From positions 20,824,574 to 20,888,573 of the forward strand of contig CM042540.1 of NCBI GenBank assembly GCA_023630585.1: a DNA stretch of 64,000 nucleotides, in the 5' to 3' direction. Below the pieces are notes generated by a model. That model worked only from the letters and a program-made list of their open reading frames with translations, ran no database searches and had not been told where the DNA came from. Origin of the DNA: Cranoglanis bouderius. Taxonomy: Eukaryota > Chordata > Actinopteri > Siluriformes > Cranoglanididae. Positions 59,215 through 64,000 of the stretch are shown here, piece by piece; the stretch's first letter is position 1; each line of letters opens with the position of its first letter. The translations under genes were made by a program, and so were the position numbers.

Positions 59215-60722
59215 CGGTGCATCTCAATAAATTAGAATGTCATGGAAAAGTTCATTTATTTCAGTAATTCAACTCAAATTGTGAAACTCGTGTATTAAAT
59301 AAATTCAATGCACACAGACTGAAGAAGTTTAAGTCTTTGGTTCTTTTAATTGTGATGATTTTGGCTCACATTTAACAAAAACCCACCAATTCACTATCTC
59401 AACAAATTAGAATATGGTGACATGCCAATCAGCTAATCACCTCAAAACACCTGCAAAGGTTTCCTGAGCCTTCAAAATGGTCTCTCAGTTTGGTTCACTA
59501 GGTAAGCCACAAACATTCATTGCCAAAGAAGCTGGCTGTTCACAGAGTGCTGTATCCAAGCATGTTAACAGAAAGTTGAGTGAAAGGAAAAAGTGTGGAA
59601 GAAAAAGATGCACAACCAACCGAGAGAACCGCAGCCTTATGAGGATCGTCAAGCAAAATCTATTCAAGAATTTGAGTGAACTTCACAAGGAATGGACTGA
59701 GGCTGGGGTCAAGGCATCAAGAGCCACCACACACAGACGTGTCAAGGAATTTGGCTACAGTTGTCGTATTCCTCTTGTTAAGCCACTCCTGAACCACAGA
59801 CAACGTCAGAGGCGTCTTACCTGGGCTAAGGAGAAGAAGAACTGGACTGTTGCCCAGTGGTCCAAAGTCCTCTTTTCAGATGAGAGCAAGTGTTGTATTT
59901 CATTTGGAAACCAAGGTCCTAGAGTCTGGAGGAAGGGTGGAGAAGCTCATAGCCCAAGTTGCTTGAAGTCCAGTGTTAAGTTTCCACAGTCTGTGATGAT
60001 TTGGGGTGCAATGTCATCTGCTGGTGTTGGTCCATTGTGTTTTTTGAAAACCAAAGTCACTGCACCCGTTTACCAAGAAATTTTGGATCACTTCATGCTT
60101 CCTTCTGCTGACCAGCTTTTTGAAGATGCTGATTTCATTTTCCAGCAGGATTTGGCACCTGCCCACACTGCCAAAAGCACCAAAAGTTGGTTAAATGACC
60201 ATGGTGTTGGTGTGCTTGACTGGCCAGCAAACTCACCAGACCTGAACCCCATAGAGAATCTATGGGGTATTGTCAAGAGGAAAATGAGAAACAAGAGACC
60301 AAAAAATGCAGATGAGCTGAAGGCCACTGTCAAAGAAACCTGGGCTTCCATACCACCTCAGCAGTGCCACAAACTGATCACCTCCATGCCACGCCGAATT
60401 GAGGCAGTAATTAAAGCAAAAGGAGCCCCTACCAAGTATTGAGTACATGTACAGTAAATGAACATACTTTCCAGAAGGCCAACAATTGACTAAAAATGTT
60501 TTTTTTATTGGTCTTATGAAGTATTCTAATTTGTTGAGATAGTGAATTGGTGGGTTTTTGTTAAATGTGAGACAAAATCATCACAATTAAAAGAACCAAA
60601 GACTTAAACTACTTCAGTCTGTGTGCATTGAATTTATTTAATACATGAGTTTCACAATTTGAGTTGAATTACTGAAATAAATGAACTTTTCCATGACATT
60701 CTAATTTATTGAGATGCACCTG
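59215..60722 (+). mobile_element. Tc1-type transposon with uninterrupted transposase
   Basis: The 1,508-bp element is bounded by TA on both sides and by inverted repeats at 59215-59414 and 60522-60722. Each arm holds two direct repeats: TCTCAATAAATTAGAATG (59222) and TCTCAACAAATTAGAATA (59397) on the left, and their inverses at 60523 and 60698 on the right. This IR/DR layout, with paired binding sites per arm, is known from Tc1-type fish transposons. The arms differ at only a few positions. It is the only copy in the window with an open transposase. Confidence 0.95.
59477..60442 (+). CDS. Tc1-type transposase (DD34E), 321 aa, open
   Basis: Cut-and-paste transposase of the Tc1/mariner superfamily, acting on its own element ends in the nucleus. 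Residues about 11-32 (PQTFIAKEAGCSQSAVSKHV) form the recognition part of the first helix-turn-helix. GRKR at 41-44 is the AT-hook-like linker, and about 62-100 is the second DNA-binding fold. The catalytic triad is intact: D135 in LFSDES, D225 in FQQDLAPAH and E260 in NPIENLW, with 34 residues between the last two. The protein is about 20 residues shorter than usual because the N-terminus jumps from MVSQFGSLG straight into GKPQ. The first helix of the DNA-binding domain therefore appears deleted in frame, which may weaken end binding. No stop or frameshift occurs. Confidence 0.93.
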   Translation: MVSQFGSLGKPQTFIAKEAGCSQSAVSKHVNRKLSERKKCGRKRCTTNRENRSLMRIVKQNLFKNLSELHKEWTEAGVKASRATTHRRVKEFGYSCRIPLVKPLLNHRQRQRRLTWAKEKKNWTVAQWSKVLFSDESKCCISFGNQGPRVWRKGGEAHSPSCLKSSVKFPQSVMIWGAMSSAGVGPLCFLKTKVTAPVYQEILDHFMLPSADQLFEDADFIFQQDLAPAHTAKSTKSWLNDHGVGVLDWPANSPDLNPIENLWGIVKRKMRNKRPKNADELKATVKETWASIPPQQCHKLITSMPRRIEAVIKAKGAPTKY

Positions 60723-61139
60723 TATATATATTTCCACTACAGATTTCGGTATTTTAAGGGGTTTGTCATGCTGTTATATAATAGATATTTTATTAGCATA
60801 GACTTCAGCCAAAACACTTTCACTTCTACCTCTGAGAAAGAGTTTTTTTTTCCCTCCATTTACTTCTCATTTTAGTGCTGAGAGCTTTGTGGGCATTACC
60901 AAATAAAAATCAGCTGTGACACACACTCCCCAGGTAATTTATAGGTTATTGGTATTCATCACCATACACACGAGTACAAAAAAAATAAAATAGCAGCATT
61001 TCTGAAACTTTTGTAAATTCAGCGGAAATTTTTAGTTCGGTTTGGCTTATGCAAACATTTAAGCACAACTTTACAAAAAGATTGATAAATGAGGCTCAGT
61101 GTCCAGTGAAAGCACAAATAAAACACATTTTTCTTTTGT
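60723..61139. other. Unassigned stretch
   Basis: Nothing clear was found. 61040-61100 (GCAAACATTTAAGCACAAC, TTGATAAATGAGGC) may be a scrap of the dispersed repeat seen at 50440. Confidence 0.35.
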
Positions 61140-61144
61140 GTCGC

Positions 61145-61360
61145 TTTTCCAGGCTTGTACTGCAGCTAAATTGGCAGACAGTTTGTTTCTGTAGACTTCT
61201 GAATTCATTCTGCTGCAACTATCATGAGTTACATCATCAATAAAGATTAGTGAGTCCATTCCAGAAGCAGCCATGCAAGCCCAAGCCATGACGCTACCAT
61301 GCTTGAGTGATGAGCAGATCCTTTCTTTCTTCTATCTATAGAGGTTAATCTTGGTTCCAG
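61145..61360 (-). pseudogene. Tc1 transposase fragment
   Basis: The minus frame reads MAWACMAASGMDSLIFIDDV, then HDSCSRMNSEVYRNKLSANL. This is the segment between the first and second catalytic Asp of a Tc1 transposase, close to family A. Upstream (61690-62080, minus) lie remnants of the N-terminal part, including the segment whose plus strand reads TTTTCCTTGGCTGACCTAAA. The enzyme is interrupted by a SINE and lacks its C-terminus. Confidence 0.75.
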
Positions 61361-61366
61361 AACTTT

Positions 61367-61669
61367 TAGTGAAAGTGACATGTGAAAGCCAATATATGGT
61401 AACCCATACTTGGAATTTGTCCTCTGCACTTAACCCATCCAAGTTAGTGCACACACATTAGAAGTTGTGAGTAATGACCACACACACTACAAACCATGAA
61501 CACACCCGGAGCAGTAGGCAGCCATTTTTGCTGCGGCACCTGGGGAGCAGTTGAGGGTTAAGGGCCTTGCTCAAGGGCCCAACAGTGGCAGCTTGGCAGT
61601 GCTGGGATTTGAACTCACAACCTTCCGATCAGTAGCCCGACTTCTTAACCACAGAGCTACCACCGCCCC
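61367..61669 (-). mobile_element. tRNA-headed SINE (family b), full length
   Basis: On the minus strand the head is GGGGCGGTGGTAGCTCTGTG, followed by TGAGTTCAAATCCCAGCAC (B-box). The body is the same as 15184-15451 and ends with AGTGACATG-type text at the left. It interrupts the Tc1 relic between CCAGAACTTT and GTTTGTGGTTTG. Confidence 0.82.
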
Positions 61670-62154
61670 GTTTGTGGTTTGTCTCTGTATTTCTTTGGGA
61701 ATTCCAATCTTGCCTTCTGATTCTTTACTGCTGATGAGTGGTTTGCGTCTTGTGGTCTCTATATGGCCTCTATATTTCTGCACTTTTTTTCTTTGCACCT
61801 CTATATTTCTGAAGTTTTCTCCGAATAGTGGATTGTGATATTTTCACCTCTGCCCTGTGAAGGTTGTTGGTGATGACACTAACCACCGCTTTTGGGTTTT
61901 TCTTCTCAGCTCTCACAGTGTGCTGTTGTTTTCCTTGGCTGACCTAAACCATGTCTGGTTGTTAGTACACCAGTGGTTTCTTTCTTTTTCAGGGCATTCC
62001 AAATTGTTCTATTGACTATTATCCTATTTAACAACAAATGCATTCTTCACAGGCAAAACCTAGGGCTCAAACCAAGAGTAGACATTCAGAGCTATCAATT
62101 GTTTAAACAATCAATCTAACAGGGAACACCTGGGCAGCAAGAAATAATAAATAA

Positions 62155-62662
62155 TAATAATAAATTGTTACATTTATATAGCGCTTTTCTAGACACTCAT
62201 AGTGCTTTACATAGTATGGGGGGAAATCTCCTCAACCACCACCAGTGTGTAGCATCCACCTGGATAATGTGACGGCAGCCATAGTGCACCAGAATGTCCA
62301 CCACACACCAGCTATAGGTGGAGAGAAGAGTGATATAGCCAATTCAGGGATGGAGATTATTAGGGGGGCATGATAGATAAGGGCCAATGGGGGAATTGGG
62401 ATTTTTAATGACCACAGAGAGTCAGTTAACCTCGGTTTAACGTCTCATTCGAAGGACGGTGCTCTTTTCACAGTATACTGTCCCCTAGTCACTATACTGG
62501 GGCATTAGGACCCACACAGACCACTGGGAGGGCACCACCTACTGGCCTCCCTAATACCACTTCCAGCAGCAACCCATCCAGGTACTGGCCAGGCTCAATC
62601 CTACTTAGCTCCAGTGGGAAACCAGGCGAGAACTGCAGAGTAATGTAGCTCTGGCAAATCAG
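62155..62662 (-). mobile_element. 5S rRNA-headed SINE
   Basis: On the minus strand, 62645-62560 reads ...GGAGCTAAGTAGGATTGAGC, CTGGCCAGTACCTGGATGGG. This closely follows the internal promoter (A box, intermediate element, C box) of vertebrate 5S rRNA. A body of about 350 bp follows, then a tail with GAAAAGCGCTATATAAATG and (TTA)n, which resembles L2 LINE 3' ends. It interrupts a Tc1 element after GGGCAGCAAGAAAT. Confidence 0.8.
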
Positions 62663-62891
62663 TCACTTGTTCCAATATTTTTGATCACTTGAAAAATTGG
62701 GTGGATTCAAACAAAAGGTGCCATGTTCTAAGTTGTTTAACACATCTAGATGTAAATATGAAGAAATGGAAGCTGAAATTCTGATCTATCGCCTCATAAT
62801 CATCTTTTGATCTCAAACCCGAAAGTCTTCAATGTATAGCAAAAACAATAGAATTGGCCTTGCTGTTCCAATACTTTCAGAGGGGACTGTA

Positions 62892-63689
62892 TATGTTACT
62901 TTTTGCACAGTGTCTATTTAGTATTTGTTTAATGGTTATCAGAGGCTTTTTAGCTAGATATAAGCACAACTACCATTTCTGCATGCTATCAGATAGCCTT
63001 GTGGTGGCACCATAGTGCTAGCAATGATATCAGTGATAAGTATCCATGTGGATGTTAAAAAATGTCATGTATCATTTGATATTAGATCAAATCTACCATT
63101 TGCTTCAATGGAAGGCATAAGACCAAAGGAAAATCTGATCTTTTGTGAAAAAGAGTTAACATGGTCAATATCACAAATTTGCTTCAATTTAAATAGTGGC
63201 CTAATAGTAGTCTAAGACTTTTGGACCCCTGTGTACATATGGGAAGAGCATGTAGTTCATTATGCTCTAGGGAATATCTGTCCATAGTTGTCAAGGTATT
63301 GCACTGAATAACACATTTCTGGAGAAAAATGTTCCCCATTGCTGTTCCTAGACATTTTCAACAAGATCTCATTCTTAATTGGAAGAGCAGATAACACAAG
63401 CCAAAAGCCTCAAAATCCTTACTCGGCTCTGAGGGTTGCCATGTCAATGTGAGAAGGCCTGTCACAAAAATGACCCTTCAGCAGTAGTCCAAGCGCAATG
63501 GTCAACAAAACCAGTCTAATTAGAAAAATCCAGTATCATGACAATATTATTAATGTACTACTAATAACTATTACTATTACTAACTACTATTACCAACAAC
63601 ATTGTAATATTCATATAGTAACATCATACCATATCATCATTTACTTAATTACTACATTAGCTACTTCGTTGCTACAGTTGCACTCATAG
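62892..63689. other. Unassigned stretch
   Basis: Nothing was recognised; a (TAC/ATTAC)-rich simple region lies at 63540-63660. Confidence 0.4.
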
Positions 63690-63835
63690 GATATTTACTC
63701 TACTCTATTTTGTTACTCTAGTTTTTTATTGTATTCTTTATTTATTTTTCCTTATATAGCATCTAGTAAGGAAGTTGCAAACCCACTTTCATTGTACTTG
63801 TTCAATGACAATAAAGATATTCTATTCTATTTTCG
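63690..63835 (+). mobile_element. Possible LINE 3' end
   Basis: TTGTACTTGTTCAATGACAA and TAAAGATATTCTATTCTATT look like the polyadenylation-type end and short tandem tail of a non-LTR retrotransposon. Only the end is present and the family is not determined. Confidence 0.4.
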
Positions 63836-64000
63836 AATGAAGCAGATGGTAAATGTAGATAGACTAAGCACACAATGGGCCTCAGGTATAAAGCTGGATT
63901 CGAATGGATTTATTCGTAAATCGTTATATGAGCATTTACACAAGAAATTTGATATTCATAAAAATCCTGTAATTTTGGAGAAAAAAACCTTTTGTGTCCA
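63836..64000 (+). repeat. Dispersed repeat of unknown class, cut by window end
   Basis: TATAAAGCTGGATTCGAATG, GGATTTATTCGTAAATCG and AAAATCCTGTAATTTTGG parallel 58450-58690. It continues past the window. Confidence 0.5.

Larger units (their letters stand above)
61140..62889 (-). mobile_element. Tc1-type relic holding two SINEs
   Basis: The right terminus is ...TTTCAGAGGGGACTG next to TA (62890). Minus-strand transposase text surrounds two insertions (61367-61669 and about 62155-62662). Without them the element would be under 1 kb, with its left end missing. The terminal region includes CATCTAGATGTAAATATGAA and TTGCTGTTCCAATACTTTC. Confidence 0.82.

Noticed and set aside
62560..62645. Functional 5S rRNA gene
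   Set aside because: Only the internal promoter part is similar, and it is followed by a SINE body and tail; the 5' and 3' ends of 5S rRNA that should pair are not preserved.

Overview
This window is nuclear DNA of a teleost fish. The evidence is many decayed Tc1-type DNA transposons with the terminal signatures common in fish, L2-like and Rex1-like LINE pieces, tRNA-headed and 5S-rRNA-headed SINEs, abundant (CA)n, (TA)n and (TC)n microsatellites, and a CpG-rich vertebrate-style promoter followed by a short first exon with a GT donor. The repeat mix would suit an otophysan (catfish or a relative), but the species is inference. No prokaryotic operon, CRISPR array or organellar gene was seen.

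Host genes. Only one host exon is well supported. It lies at 45222-45322 (+), 33 codons plus a split codon, downstream of a CpG-rich stretch at about 44690-45220. No continuation exon was recognised before the window ends, so its first intron may exceed 18 kb. A weaker candidate is a 141-codon ORF at 17171-17596 (+) behind a TATA-like box. A short two-exon coding relic at 35949-36625 lies inside a transposon-like insertion.

Layout. 0.6-5.1 kb: three Tc1 elements, one inside a (TA)n tract and one with 283-bp, about 98.6% identical arms inserted in a Rex1-like LINE relic. 6.4-7.2 kb: a foldback element. 9.1-13 kb: two nested stacks (MITE holding an L2 end; Tc1 holding a SINE and a 1.8-kb L2). 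15-17.6 kb: a SINE, a Harbinger-type element with a Myb-like ORF, and the TATA-box ORF. 19-27.2 kb: a transposon graveyard. 28.9-33.7 kb: SINEs with clear target duplications and a LINE 3' end. 34.4-38.8 kb: a hairpin, then a Tc1 holding a 2.7-kb insertion that itself holds a hAT-like MITE. 40.5-44.4 kb: Tc1 and LINE relics. 44.7-45.3 kb: promoter and exon. 46-58.7 kb: mostly intronic or intergenic DNA with MITEs. 59.2-60.7 kb: a Tc1 element with an uninterrupted 321-aa transposase and inverted/direct-repeat ends, the only intact transposase seen. 61.1-62.9 kb: a Tc1 relic holding two SINEs.

What stands out. (1) A small MITE family (44082, 49362, 56364) with CAGTCCCTCCAGG-type ends, 6-bp target duplications and a shared reading frame. 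(2) A 388-bp internal piece of a Tc1 element, without its termini, bounded by exact 13-bp direct repeats (55854-56267). (3) The intact Tc1. (4) SINE/LINE pairs sharing 3' tails. (5) An imperfect hairpin with a 19-bp perfect stem at 34399-34519. The window works as a record of successive transposition events rather than as a gene cluster; insertion order can be read from which element interrupts which.
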